64,000 nucleotides of DNA. Source: UBA6912 sp963792895 (lineage in GTDB: Bacteria > Actinomycetota > Acidimicrobiia > Spongiisociales > UBA5794). This document shows, in pieces, positions 9,171-16,741 of this stretch. The number at the start of each line of letters is the position of its first letter. Within the stretch, counting starts at the first letter, position 1. The stretch is taken from NCBI GenBank assembly GCA_963792895.1, contig CAWBYA010000007.1, positions 1,178,001 through 1,242,000 of the forward strand. Direction: 5' to 3'. The notes under the pieces were generated by a model. It had not been told where the DNA came from. It was given only the letters and a program-made list of their open reading frames with translations, and did no database searches. A program made the position numbers and the translations under genes.

Positions 9171-10262
9171 ATGGCCATCGAAGTCCGCAAGGTGGTTCTC
9201 GAGAGCGTGACCGATGCGTCCGGACTCGACGCGCTGATCACGGGAACTGTGTTCGACGCCGACGACGTCATCGCCATCGTCGGCAAGACGGAAGGCAACG
9301 GGGGCGTCAACGACTACACGCGGATCCTCGCCGACCGAGCGTTCCGCGACGTGCTGCTCGCGCACGGGACCCGCCCGGCTGCCGAGATCAAGGAGATCCC
9401 GATGGTGTGGTCGGGGGGCACAGATGGCATCCTCACCCCTCACGCCACGATCTTCGCCAAGGTGGAGGCGCCTTCGAGCACCGAACCGCGCCTGGCCGTT
9501 GGCTACGCGATGAGCGACACGATCCGCCCGGAGGACATCGGGCGGCCGGCAATGGTCGAGAAGGTTGCAGATGGTGTGCGTGGGGCGATGAAGGAGGCGG
9601 GGATCGATGACCCGGCCGACGTCCACTACGTGCAGACCAAGACGCCGCTGCTCACCATCGACACGATCAACGACGCACGGCGCCGCGGGCACACGGTCTT
9701 CACCGAGGATCCGTTGGAGTCGATGAACGTCTCCAACGGTACTGCCGCCCTCGGCATCGCCGTTGCGCTCGGCGAGATCGAGATGCCGGCGGCCGAACGC
9801 ATCGGCCATGACGTCTCGCTCTACTCATCGGTCGCCTCGTGCTCATCGGGCGTTGAGCTCGACAGGGCGCAGACGGTGGTCGTCGGCAACGTGCGAGGAG
9901 TGGGTGGCCGCTACCGGATCGGCCACAGCGTCATGGAAGACGCGCTCGATTTCGAAGGCGTGTACGAAGCGATTCGGTCTGCGGGTCTCGATCTTCCCGA
10001 GCGGGCACGAGCCGAGGACCTCGATGGGCGCCTTGTCAACGTGTTCCTCAAGTGCGAGGCGGATCCGAGCGGCCGGCTGCGCGGGCGCCGGCAAGTGTCG
10101 CTCGACGACAGCGATGTCCACCACCATCGCCACATCAAGGGAGCCGTCGGCGGAGTCGTTGCAGCTGCGGTAGGAGACTCTGCGATCTTCGTCTCGGTTG
10201 CGGCGCTGCACCAGGGCCCATCTGGCGGCGGGCCGGTGGCCGCGATCGTCGACCTCGGATGA
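9171..10262 (+). CDS. Ring-opening cyclic amide hydrolase (barbiturase / cyanuric acid amidohydrolase family)
   Basis: 363 residues from the ATG at 9171, the usual length for this small family (AtzD, TrzD, barbiturase). The fold has three repeats, each giving a Ser-Lys pair; all three are visible: K39 (VGKTEGNGG) with S81 (VWSGGTDG), K157 (VQTKTPLL) with S226 (VASCSSGVE), and K294 (VFLKCEAD) with S351 (HQGPSGGGP). The enzyme hydrolyses one amide of a cyclic ureide-type ring without metal chemistry at the bond. Barbiturate to ureidomalonate, in oxidative pyrimidine breakdown, suits an organism without obvious triazine genes, but cyanurate cannot be excluded. fdrA and the DUF1116 gene follow, then amtB, pointing to nitrogen scavenging. 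Confidence 0.85.
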   Translation: MAIEVRKVVLESVTDASGLDALITGTVFDADDVIAIVGKTEGNGGVNDYTRILADRAFRDVLLAHGTRPAAEIKEIPMVWSGGTDGILTPHATIFAKVEAPSSTEPRLAVGYAMSDTIRPEDIGRPAMVEKVADGVRGAMKEAGIDDPADVHYVQTKTPLLTIDTINDARRRGHTVFTEDPLESMNVSNGTAALGIAVALGEIEMPAAERIGHDVSLYSSVASCSSGVELDRAQTVVVGNVRGVGGRYRIGHSVMEDALDFEGVYEAIRSAGLDLPERARAEDLDGRLVNVFLKCEADPSGRLRGRRQVSLDDSDVHHHRHIKGAVGGVVAAAVGDSAIFVSVAALHQGPSGGGPVAAIVDLG

Positions 10263-10301
10263 AGCGCGGTTGCACGGTGGGGACGAGGCCGAAGAGGTGA
10301 T

Positions 10302-11732
10302 GTGGGCGTGATCGAGCACGTCGAGGTGCGGCGCGGTGCGTATCACGACTCGGTGCGGTTGATGCAGGCGGCTGCCGAAATGCGGGCGCTGCCCGGAGTC
10401 GAGGGCGCGTTCGTTGCGATGGGCACGCCGCTCAACCTCGAGTTGCTGGCGGGAGCCGGCTTCGGCGACGCAGCTTCGGCTGCTGCCGGGCCCGACGACC
10501 TCATCGTCGCCGTCCGGGCAGCCGACGAGGCGACCGCCGACGACGCTCGCCGTGCGCTCGCGGGTGTTCTCGCCCCGACCGTGAAGACCGAGGGTGGGCT
10601 CGAGCCACCTCCGCCTCACACCATCGGCGCCGCAGCTCGTGACGCCCGTATTGCGGTCGTATCGGTGCCCGGCGAGCACGCGTTCGTGGAGGCGATGGAC
10701 GCTGTCGACCACGGCCTCCACGTGATGATCTTCAGCGACAACGTCCCCGTCTCGCAGGAGGTTGCGCTGAAGGAGGCCGCCGCTCAACGTGGGGTTCTGG
10801 TCATGGGACCCGATTGTGGGACGGCGATCATCAACGGTGTCGGCCTCGGGTTCGCCAACGCAGTGGCGGTAGGCCCGGTTGGCATCGTCGGGGCAGCCGG
10901 TACGGGTATCCAACAGATCTGCTGTCTGCTGGCCGACGCCGGGGTTGGGGTACGCCACGCCATCGGCACCGGCGGTCGAGATCTCTCCGCCGGAGTCGCC
11001 GCCAGGTCGACGCTCGTGGCGCTCAGCGTGCTCGACGACGACCCGGAAACACGCGTCATCGTTCTGGTGGCGAAGACGCCGGCTCCCGAGGTGGCTGCCG
11101 GGGTGGCTGCACACGCGCGCCGCTGTCGCACGCCAGCCGTCGTCGTGTATCTCGGTGAGCCAGGCGCAACGCTCGAGGGCGCCACGGGCGAGGTGCTTGC
11201 GGTGCTCGGCGTCACGCCGCCCTCGTGGCCGGCGTGGCCGTCGGGTGCGAGCGAGCATCGGCCGGGATCGCTGGTTGGGCTCTTCGCCGGCGGCAGCCTC
11301 CGATCCGAGGCGGCGGCGATCGCTTCTGCCACCCTCGGGAACATCGGGGACGTCGAGGAAGCGACCGGACATCGCCTCGTCGACTTCGGTGCCGACCGAT
11401 ACACCTCGGGGCGGGCGCACCCGATGATCGATCAGTCGATCAGGCTCGACCGGCTGGCAGCCGCCGCCACCGATCCGACCATCGGCGTACTGCTCGTCGA
11501 CGTGGTGCTCGGCTACGGCGCCCATCCGGACCCTGCCGCCGATCTCGCTCCCGGAGTCGCCGCCGCCGTGGACGCCGGTGCCGCAGTTGTGGTGTCGTTG
11601 TGTGGCACCGACCGTGACCCGCAAGATCGCGACGGGCAGGCCACGACGCTGCGCGGCGCCGGAGCGTCGGTGTACTCGTGCAATGCCGAGGCGACTCGCG
11701 CTGCAGTGGCCCTGGCCGTGGATCGCCCATGA
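10302..11732 (+). CDS. fdrA: FdrA family protein (succinyl-CoA synthetase-like, carbamoyltransferase subunit)
   Basis: 476 residues, GTG start. The N-terminal ~100 residues (VEVRRGAYHDSVRLMQAAAEM) are FdrA-specific. They precede two domains resembling succinyl-CoA synthetase alpha, with the nucleotide/CoA-binding runs GPDCGTAIINGVGLGFAN and VGIVGAAGTGIQQI, and GTGGRDLS holding the phospho-His-like region. In E. coli FdrA (AllF) with YlbE (AllG) and YlbF (AllH) makes up oxamate carbamoyltransferase, which passes the carbamoyl group of oxalurate to phosphate. Here only the YlbE-like partner follows, with ATGA overlap at 11729-11732; no AllH and no carbamate kinase are in the window. The setting behind a ring-opening hydrolase suggests a carbamoyl group derived from a pyrimidine-like ring (inference). 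Confidence 0.82.
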   Translation: MGVIEHVEVRRGAYHDSVRLMQAAAEMRALPGVEGAFVAMGTPLNLELLAGAGFGDAASAAAGPDDLIVAVRAADEATADDARRALAGVLAPTVKTEGGLEPPPPHTIGAAARDARIAVVSVPGEHAFVEAMDAVDHGLHVMIFSDNVPVSQEVALKEAAAQRGVLVMGPDCGTAIINGVGLGFANAVAVGPVGIVGAAGTGIQQICCLLADAGVGVRHAIGTGGRDLSAGVAARSTLVALSVLDDDPETRVIVLVAKTPAPEVAAGVAAHARRCRTPAVVVYLGEPGATLEGATGEVLAVLGVTPPSWPAWPSGASEHRPGSLVGLFAGGSLRSEAAAIASATLGNIGDVEEATGHRLVDFGADRYTSGRAHPMIDQSIRLDRLAAAATDPTIGVLLVDVVLGYGAHPDPAADLAPGVAAAVDAGAAVVVSLCGTDRDPQDRDGQATTLRGAGASVYSCNAEATRAAVALAVDRP

Positions 11733-13135
11733 TGGAGCGCCCGGCCGGCCTCCTGACTGCTCCGCCGATCGTTGCCACCGCCGGGATCGAGGTGCTGGCC
11801 GCAGCCCTCGAGGCACAGGGGGTTGTGGTCCACCGCACCCAGTGGCGCCCGCCGGTGGCGGGTACTGCCCCGGCGCTGGCCGCCCTCGCGGCTGACGTGC
11901 GGGTGGCCACTGCCAATGCCACTGCCGTGGCTCGGCTGGTTGCCGTCCGTCCCCACCTCGTCGGCATCGCTACGGCGCGCGACGTCATCCCGGGAATGAC
12001 GGAGCACACGTTGCTCCACGCCGGACCACCCCTCGAGTGGCGTGACGCCAGTGGGCCGATGCGAGGCGCCGTCATCGGTGCGCTCGTGTACGAAGGACTG
12101 GCCGTCTCACCGGAAGCGGCTGCCGCGCTCGCCGGTTCCGGTGAGATCGAACTGTCGCCGTGCCACCACCACGAGGCGGTCGGCCCGATGGCCGGCGTCG
12201 TATCTCCTTCTATGCCCGTCGCAGTCGTTGCCGACGGAGACCGTGTCGCCTACGCCACCCTCAACGAGGGGCTGGGCAAGGTGTTGCGGTATGGAGCGTT
12301 CGGCGAGGAGGTCATCGACCGATTGCGGTGGATCGACGGTGTGCTGGCACCGGTGCTGGCGTCGGCCTTGCAGGTCTGCGGGCCAGTCGATCTCCGGTCC
12401 ATCATCGCCCAAGCGCTCCAAATGGGCGACGATGGCCACAACCGCAACCGGGCGGGCACTTCTCTGTTCCTGCGGGCGATCGGAGCCGCCCTCGTCGACA
12501 GCGCCGCCGCATCCGTGGCCGATCGCGCCGCCGTGTTCCGTTTCATCGATGGCAACGACCACTTCATGCTGAATCTCGTCATGGCCGCTGGGAAGCTCGC
12601 CGCCGATGCCGCCTCCGGGGTGCCGCGGTCGAGCCTGGTGACCACCATGGCGCGCAACGGCACCGAGTTCGGCATCCGACTCTCCGGTACGGGCGACCGC
12701 TGGTTCACCGCTCCGGCGCCGATCGTCGACGGCCTCTACCTCGGCTCTTTCACCGCCCGAGACGCGAGCCCCGATATCGGAGACTCGGCGATCACGGAGA
12801 CCGTTGGGCTCGGCGGGTTTGCGATGGCGGCATCGCCTGCCATCGTCGGTTTCGTGGGGGGCACGGCCGCCGGTGCCGTCCGCCGCACCCTGCAAATGTA
12901 CGAGATCACCATGGAAGAGCATCCCGCTTACAGGATTCCCTTCCTCGAGTCTCGCGGCACGCCCACCGGCATCGACGCAACGCTGGTGGTGCGCACAGGC
13001 ATCCGTCCCCAGATCAACACGGGGATAGCCGGGAAGGAGCCGGGCACCGGCATGGTGGGCGCCGGTCTCGTGGAGGCGCCGATGGCGTGCTTCGTGGACG
13101 CCGTGACAGCGCTCGCCCGCAATCGCCGCTCCTGA
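11729..13135 (+). CDS. ylbE: DUF1116 protein, YlbE/AllG-like
   Basis: 468 residues from the ATG at 11729, which overlaps the fdrA stop; the longer frame upstream lies inside fdrA. DUF1116 signatures include WRPPVAG near the N-terminus, the ARDVIPGM segment, MGDDGHNRNRAGTSLF, FIDGNDHFMLNLVMAAGK and MARNGTEFGIRLSGTGDRWF, and the C-terminal GIADKEPGTG-like GIAGKEPGTGMVGAGLVEAPM. In E. coli this protein is the second subunit of oxamate carbamoyltransferase. It probably forms a complex with the FdrA homologue. The tight overlap implies equimolar synthesis. The precise carbamoyl donor in this organism is unknown. Confidence 0.85.
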   Translation: MMERPAGLLTAPPIVATAGIEVLAAALEAQGVVVHRTQWRPPVAGTAPALAALAADVRVATANATAVARLVAVRPHLVGIATARDVIPGMTEHTLLHAGPPLEWRDASGPMRGAVIGALVYEGLAVSPEAAAALAGSGEIELSPCHHHEAVGPMAGVVSPSMPVAVVADGDRVAYATLNEGLGKVLRYGAFGEEVIDRLRWIDGVLAPVLASALQVCGPVDLRSIIAQALQMGDDGHNRNRAGTSLFLRAIGAALVDSAAASVADRAAVFRFIDGNDHFMLNLVMAAGKLAADAASGVPRSSLVTTMARNGTEFGIRLSGTGDRWFTAPAPIVDGLYLGSFTARDASPDIGDSAITETVGLGGFAMAASPAIVGFVGGTAAGAVRRTLQMYEITMEEHPAYRIPFLESRGTPTGIDATLVVRTGIRPQINTGIAGKEPGTGMVGAGLVEAPMACFVDAVTALARNRRS

Positions 13136-13179
13136 GCGATCACGCCCACGGGTGAGTGCTCGATCTTCGTCATCGTTGC

Positions 13180-13195
13180 GTAACACACCCGAAAC
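13180..13195 (+). promoter_or_regulatory. Candidate GlnR box upstream of amtB
   Basis: GTAAC at 13180-13184 and GAAAC at 13191-13195 are separated by exactly six bases, matching the actinobacterial GlnR half-site pair gTnAC-N6-GaAAC. The site lies 79-94 bp before the amtB start, the usual place for nitrogen control of ammonium uptake. A second full pair downstream is not evident, so affinity may be modest. Confidence 0.45.
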
Positions 13196-13273
13196 CTGTC
13201 CCCCGTACTTTGCCCGCCGTTGAGCGCGCCCGGAACCACGGGTGCATGTGTAAACCGGCCCAGGAGGAAGCTG

Positions 13274-14614
13274 ATGAGACGGAGACTGCTGGTTGTCGGC
13301 GCGGCAGCAGGTTTGGCCCTGCTGGCGTCCGCCACGCCGGCGCTGGCGCAGGACGGGGTCACCGCCGAAGTGGTTCAGGCCACTCTGGACAACATCTGGA
13401 TCCTGATCGCAGCCGTGCTGGTCATCTTCATGCAGGCCGGCTTTGCGCTGGTCGAAGCGGGGCTCACTCGAGCCAAGAACGTGTCGAACATCATGATGAA
13501 GAACCTGATGGACTTCTGCGCCGGCGTGCTGGCGTTCGGTCTGTTCGGCTTCGCCATCGCGTTCGGCACCGGGAACGACTTCTTCGGGACCGAGGGCTGG
13601 TTCCTCAACCCGAACCACTTCACCGAGGGCTACTTCGGAACCCTGTCGCTTCCCACGTTCTTCATCTTCCAGGTCGCTTTCGCCGCAACAGCCGCAACCA
13701 TCGTGTCGGGTGCGATGGCCGAGCGCACGAAGTTTCGGAGCTACTTCGTCTACAGCTTCGTCATCACGGCGCTCATCTACCCGATCGTCGTCCACTGGCT
13801 GTGGGGCGGCGGCTGGCTCGCCCAACTGGGCACCCCGATGATTGACTTCGCCGGCTCCACGATCGTGCACAGCGTGGGCGGTTGGGCGGCGCTGATGGGC
13901 GCCATGATCTTGGGGCCCAGGCTCGGCAAGTACGCGAAGGACGGCACACCCCGAGCGATTCCCGGGCACTCGATCCCCTTTGCCATCACCGGTGTCTTCA
14001 TCCTCTTCATCGGCTGGTTCGGGTTCAATCCAGGGTCTGAGCTGGCCGCAGACGGTGCCGTGGCGGGCATCGCGCTCACGACACTGCTGGCGGGTGCTGC
14101 GGGGGGTGTGTTCTCCACGATCACGGTGTGGTTCAAGACGGGCGTCCCCGACGTGGCGATGGCGGGCAACGGCGTGCTCGGCGGGCTCGTTGCGATCACG
14201 GCCGGGACGGCCAACGTCTCGCCGTGGGGAGCGGTGATCATCGGCGCTCTGGCAGGGATCCTCGTGGTCTTCTCCGTGTTCTTCATCGACAGGCGCGGCG
14301 TCGACGACCCGGTCGGCGCGGTGTCCGTCCACGGGGTGTGCGGTGCGTTCGGAACGTTGATGGTTGGGCTCTTCGCCACTGAGGGCGGGCTGTTCTACGG
14401 TGACGGCCTCAACCAGTTCGTCACCCAACTCATTGGCGTTGTCGCTGTGTTCGTCTTCGTGGTGGTCACCGCAGGCGCCCTGTTCCTCGCCATCAAGGCG
14501 ACGATCGGGCTGCGGGTGCCCGCCGAGGAGGAGATCGAGGGTCTCGACACCGTCGAGCACGGTGCACCGGGCTACGGTCCAGACGTTGCTGCCACGGCTT
14601 CGGCCCTGGCCTGA
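13274..14614 (+). CDS. amtB: Ammonium transporter AmtB
   Basis: 446 residues from the ATG at 13274, preceded by AGGAGG at 13262-13267; the frame extends upstream to 13220, but the chosen start gives a proper signal peptide (MRRRLLVVGAAAGLALL...PALA). About eleven transmembrane helices follow. Recognisable Amt features are MQAGFALVEAGLTRAKN with the substrate-recognition Phe/Ser region, the pore motif DFAGSTIVHSVGGWAAL with the first pore His, GWFGFNPGS, and DPVGAVSVHGVCGAFGT with the second pore His. It conducts ammonium into the cell and is gated by PII, whose gene follows 16 bp downstream. The GlnR-like box upstream predicts induction under nitrogen limitation. Confidence 0.95.
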   Translation: MRRRLLVVGAAAGLALLASATPALAQDGVTAEVVQATLDNIWILIAAVLVIFMQAGFALVEAGLTRAKNVSNIMMKNLMDFCAGVLAFGLFGFAIAFGTGNDFFGTEGWFLNPNHFTEGYFGTLSLPTFFIFQVAFAATAATIVSGAMAERTKFRSYFVYSFVITALIYPIVVHWLWGGGWLAQLGTPMIDFAGSTIVHSVGGWAALMGAMILGPRLGKYAKDGTPRAIPGHSIPFAITGVFILFIGWFGFNPGSELAADGAVAGIALTTLLAGAAGGVFSTITVWFKTGVPDVAMAGNGVLGGLVAITAGTANVSPWGAVIIGALAGILVVFSVFFIDRRGVDDPVGAVSVHGVCGAFGTLMVGLFATEGGLFYGDGLNQFVTQLIGVVAVFVFVVVTAGALFLAIKATIGLRVPAEEEIEGLDTVEHGAPGYGPDVAATASALA

Positions 14615-14630
14615 AGGAGAGGTCAACACC

Positions 14631-14969
14631 ATGCAACTGGTGACTGCAGTCATCAAGCCTCACAAAGTCGATGAGGTGAAAGAGGCCCTCCGCGCCGTCG
14701 GGATCCAAGGCATCACGATCACGGAGGTCAAAGGATTCGGACGCCAGGGCGGCCACACGGAGCGCTATCGCGGCGCCGAGTACACGATCGAGTTCATCCC
14801 CAAGATGAAGCTCGAGATCGTGGTGGACGAAGGCGATGTGCCGAAGGTGACGGATGCGATTCTGGGTGCCGCGCAGACGGGCAAGATCGGCGACGGCAAG
14901 ATCTGGGTGACTCCAGTTCAGTCCATCATCCGGATTCGCACCGGGGAGCTCGACCGAGACGCCATCTGA
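14631..14969 (+). CDS. glnK: Nitrogen regulatory protein PII
   Basis: 112 residues, the standard PII length. The N-terminus MQLVTAVIKPHKVDEVKEAL, the T-loop with RYRGAEYTIEF carrying the modifiable Tyr51, the Walker-like GKIGDGKIWV, and the C-terminal RIRTGE are all present. It senses ATP/ADP and 2-oxoglutarate and blocks AmtB when nitrogen is plentiful; in actinobacteria Tyr51 is adenylylated by GlnD. It is preceded by GAAGGAGAGG and is co-transcribed with amtB, the usual amtB-glnK pair. Confidence 0.95.
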   Translation: MQLVTAVIKPHKVDEVKEALRAVGIQGITITEVKGFGRQGGHTERYRGAEYTIEFIPKMKLEIVVDEGDVPKVTDAILGAAQTGKIGDGKIWVTPVQSIIRIRTGELDRDAI

Positions 14970-14988
14970 GGACCTACGACGAGTGGAG

Positions 14989-15017
14989 GACGGGGGTGGC
15001 TCAACGCCGCCCCCGTC
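14989..15017 (+). terminator. Hairpin terminator after the PII gene
   Basis: Twelve-base arms GACGGGGGTGGC and GCCGCCCCCGTC (one G-T wobble) enclose a TCAAC loop, 20 bp after the stop of the PII gene. A short T-rich tail (TCT) follows rather than a long T-run, as is common in high-GC actinobacteria. Confidence 0.65.
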
Positions 15018-15153
15018 TCTGCGTGCGGACGACAACGGTGTGCGGACGGTCCGGGGGGTCGGCGCCCTGATCGTGCCGATCGAGCGGATCGCTGGTCGAC
15101 CGCCTAGGTCGACACGGCGCGGTCCTCCCGGCTGGGCGACAGTCCCAACCTGA

Positions 15154-15200
15154 GGCTATTGCGTACCGGAACGGTACAGCCGAGCCGAAGGTTCGAGCTG
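15154..15200 (+). repeat. Palindromic interspersed repeat, copy 1
   Basis: GGCTATTGC, then the core GTACCG-GAA-CGGTAC (15163-15177), then AGCCGAGCCGAAGGTTCG. It lies in the 400-bp non-coding gap between the PII gene and the molybdenum hydroxylase operon; I see nothing else in that gap apart from the terminator and copy 2. Confidence 0.7.
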
Positions 15201-15214
15201 CGGCACGAACTCAC

Positions 15215-15260
15215 GGCTATTGCGTACCGAAACGGTACAGCCGAGCCGAAGGTTCGGCTC
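15215..15260 (+). repeat. Palindromic interspersed repeat, copy 2
   Basis: Same element as copy 1, starting 61 bp later. The core GTACCG-AAA-CGGTAC is at 15224-15238. A second hairpin follows, GAGCCGAA-GG-TTCGGCTC at 15243-15260. The 110 bp from here to the next gene should contain its promoter. Confidence 0.7.
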
Positions 15261-15369
15261 CGGTCGACCCGGACCCGCAAGGAATGCCGTTCGACCCTGG
15301 TCGCGTGACCGTCGCGATGCCTACGGTCGCACGGTCGGTGACGCCACCGACCGTCGACGAGGAGGTGGC

Positions 15370-16260
15370 ATGACGATTGCCGTCGACTTTGCGTACGCCC
15401 GGCCCCAGACGATGGACGAGGCGTTGGCGCTTCTCGCCGCTCCCGAAGGCGAGGTGCGCATCCTCGCCGGTGGCACCGATCTCGTCCCGTGGCTGCGCGA
15501 CGACCTCGTCGCCCCGCACCTCGTCGTCGACATCAAGCGCCTCCCCGGACTGGCCGGCATCGACGCCGACGACGGCATGGTCCACATCGGGTCGCTGGCC
15601 ACCTTCGCCGACATCGTGGCCTCGGACGTCATCGGCGAGTCGCTTCCCGCGCTCGCCGAGGCAGCTGAAACCGTCGGTTCGGTCGGCATCCGCCACCGGG
15701 CGACCCTCGTCGGCAACATCTGCTCGGCGGTGCCGTCCTGCGACGCGGGCCCGCCGCTCCTCGCTCACGACGCCACGGTGCACGTGATCGGGCCGGCCGG
15801 CTCCCACACCGTCCCGATCAGTGAGTGGTTCACCGGCCCCAAACGCACCGCGCTCACCGTCGGCGAGATGGTGACGCACGTCACCGTCCCCGTCCCGCCG
15901 CAGCCCTCCGGTGCAGCGTTCGCCAGGCTGAGCCGCTACGCCGGCGAGGACCTCGCCCAGGCGTCTGTCGCCGTCGTGGCCTTGCCCGAGAGCGAGTGGC
16001 ACGTCGCCTTCGGGGCGCTGGCGCCGACTCCGGTGCGGGCGCCCGCCATCGAGGCTGCGCTCCGCGGCCGCCAACTCGACGACGATGCCATCGCTGCAGC
16101 CGTCCGCCTCGTTCCCGACGCCATCGCCCCCATCACCGACATACGGGCGTCGAAGGAGTACCGGCTGGCGATGGCCGGTGTGATGCTGCGCCGCGCGCTC
16201 CGGATGGCGGAGGGGCGGCGCACCGGTACAGGCCCGGCCTATGGCACGCCCTTGATATGA
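15370..16260 (+). CDS. Molybdenum hydroxylase FAD-binding subunit (CoxM/XdhB-like)
   Basis: 296 residues from the ATG at 15370 behind a strong GAGGAGGTG. The FAD fold of the vanillyl-alcohol-oxidase type is shown by VRILAGGTDLVPWLRD (first FAD motif) and VGIRHRATLVGNICSAVPSCDAGPPLL (second motif). The C-terminal CO_deh_flav_C region ends with VMLRRALRMAEG. It passes electrons from the 2Fe-2S subunit to NAD+ or a quinone. The 2Fe-2S and molybdenum subunit genes follow in M-S-L order, within one operon that continues through the thiolase-fold and DUF35 genes. Confidence 0.9.
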   Translation: MTIAVDFAYARPQTMDEALALLAAPEGEVRILAGGTDLVPWLRDDLVAPHLVVDIKRLPGLAGIDADDGMVHIGSLATFADIVASDVIGESLPALAEAAETVGSVGIRHRATLVGNICSAVPSCDAGPPLLAHDATVHVIGPAGSHTVPISEWFTGPKRTALTVGEMVTHVTVPVPPQPSGAAFARLSRYAGEDLAQASVAVVALPESEWHVAFGALAPTPVRAPAIEAALRGRQLDDDAIAAAVRLVPDAIAPITDIRASKEYRLAMAGVMLRRALRMAEGRRTGTGPAYGTPLI

Positions 16261-16267
16261 GGGAGCG

Positions 16268-16741
16268 ATGAAGACCGACGTCACCATCACCATCAACGGC
16301 GAGCCCCGCATACTGACCGTCGAGCCGAGCGACGTCCTCCTCGATGTGCTGCGCACCAAGGCGGGGGTGAAGAGCCCGAAGATCGGGTGCGAGCGCGGCG
16401 ACTGTGGCAGCTGCACCGTGCTGCTCGACAACAAGACCGTGCGCAGCTGCCTCGTGCTCGGGATCGAGGCTGACGGCCATGCGGTCACCACGGTCGAGGG
16501 GCTCGACGACGCCGCCCTCGCCGGCCTCGAGCACGCCCTCGTGGCGATGAACGCTTTCCAGTGCGGCTTCTGCGCCCCAGGGATCGTCATCGCCGCCGCC
16601 GAGCTGCTCGACAACGTCTCGCGGCCGACCCGGGCGCAGGTGCAGCACGCCATTGCGGGCAACCTGTGCCGCTGCACCGGGTACGAGCCGATCATCGACG
16701 CCGTGCTCGCCGCCGCAGACGAGAGGAGCGCAACGGCATGA
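16268..16741 (+). CDS. Molybdenum hydroxylase 2Fe-2S subunit (CoxS-like)
   Basis: 157 residues. The ferredoxin domain holds the first cluster in GCERGDCGSC with its fourth Cys in VRSCLV. The second, helical domain holds the other cluster in QCGFCAPG and CRCTGYEPI. All eight ligands are intact, in contrast to the XdhD protein at 50.6 kb. The subunit relays electrons from the molybdenum centre to FAD. The stop overlaps the start of the large subunit (ATGA at 16738-16741). Confidence 0.93.
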   Translation: MKTDVTITINGEPRILTVEPSDVLLDVLRTKAGVKSPKIGCERGDCGSCTVLLDNKTVRSCLVLGIEADGHAVTTVEGLDDAALAGLEHALVAMNAFQCGFCAPGIVIAAAELLDNVSRPTRAQVQHAIAGNLCRCTGYEPIIDAVLAAADERSATA

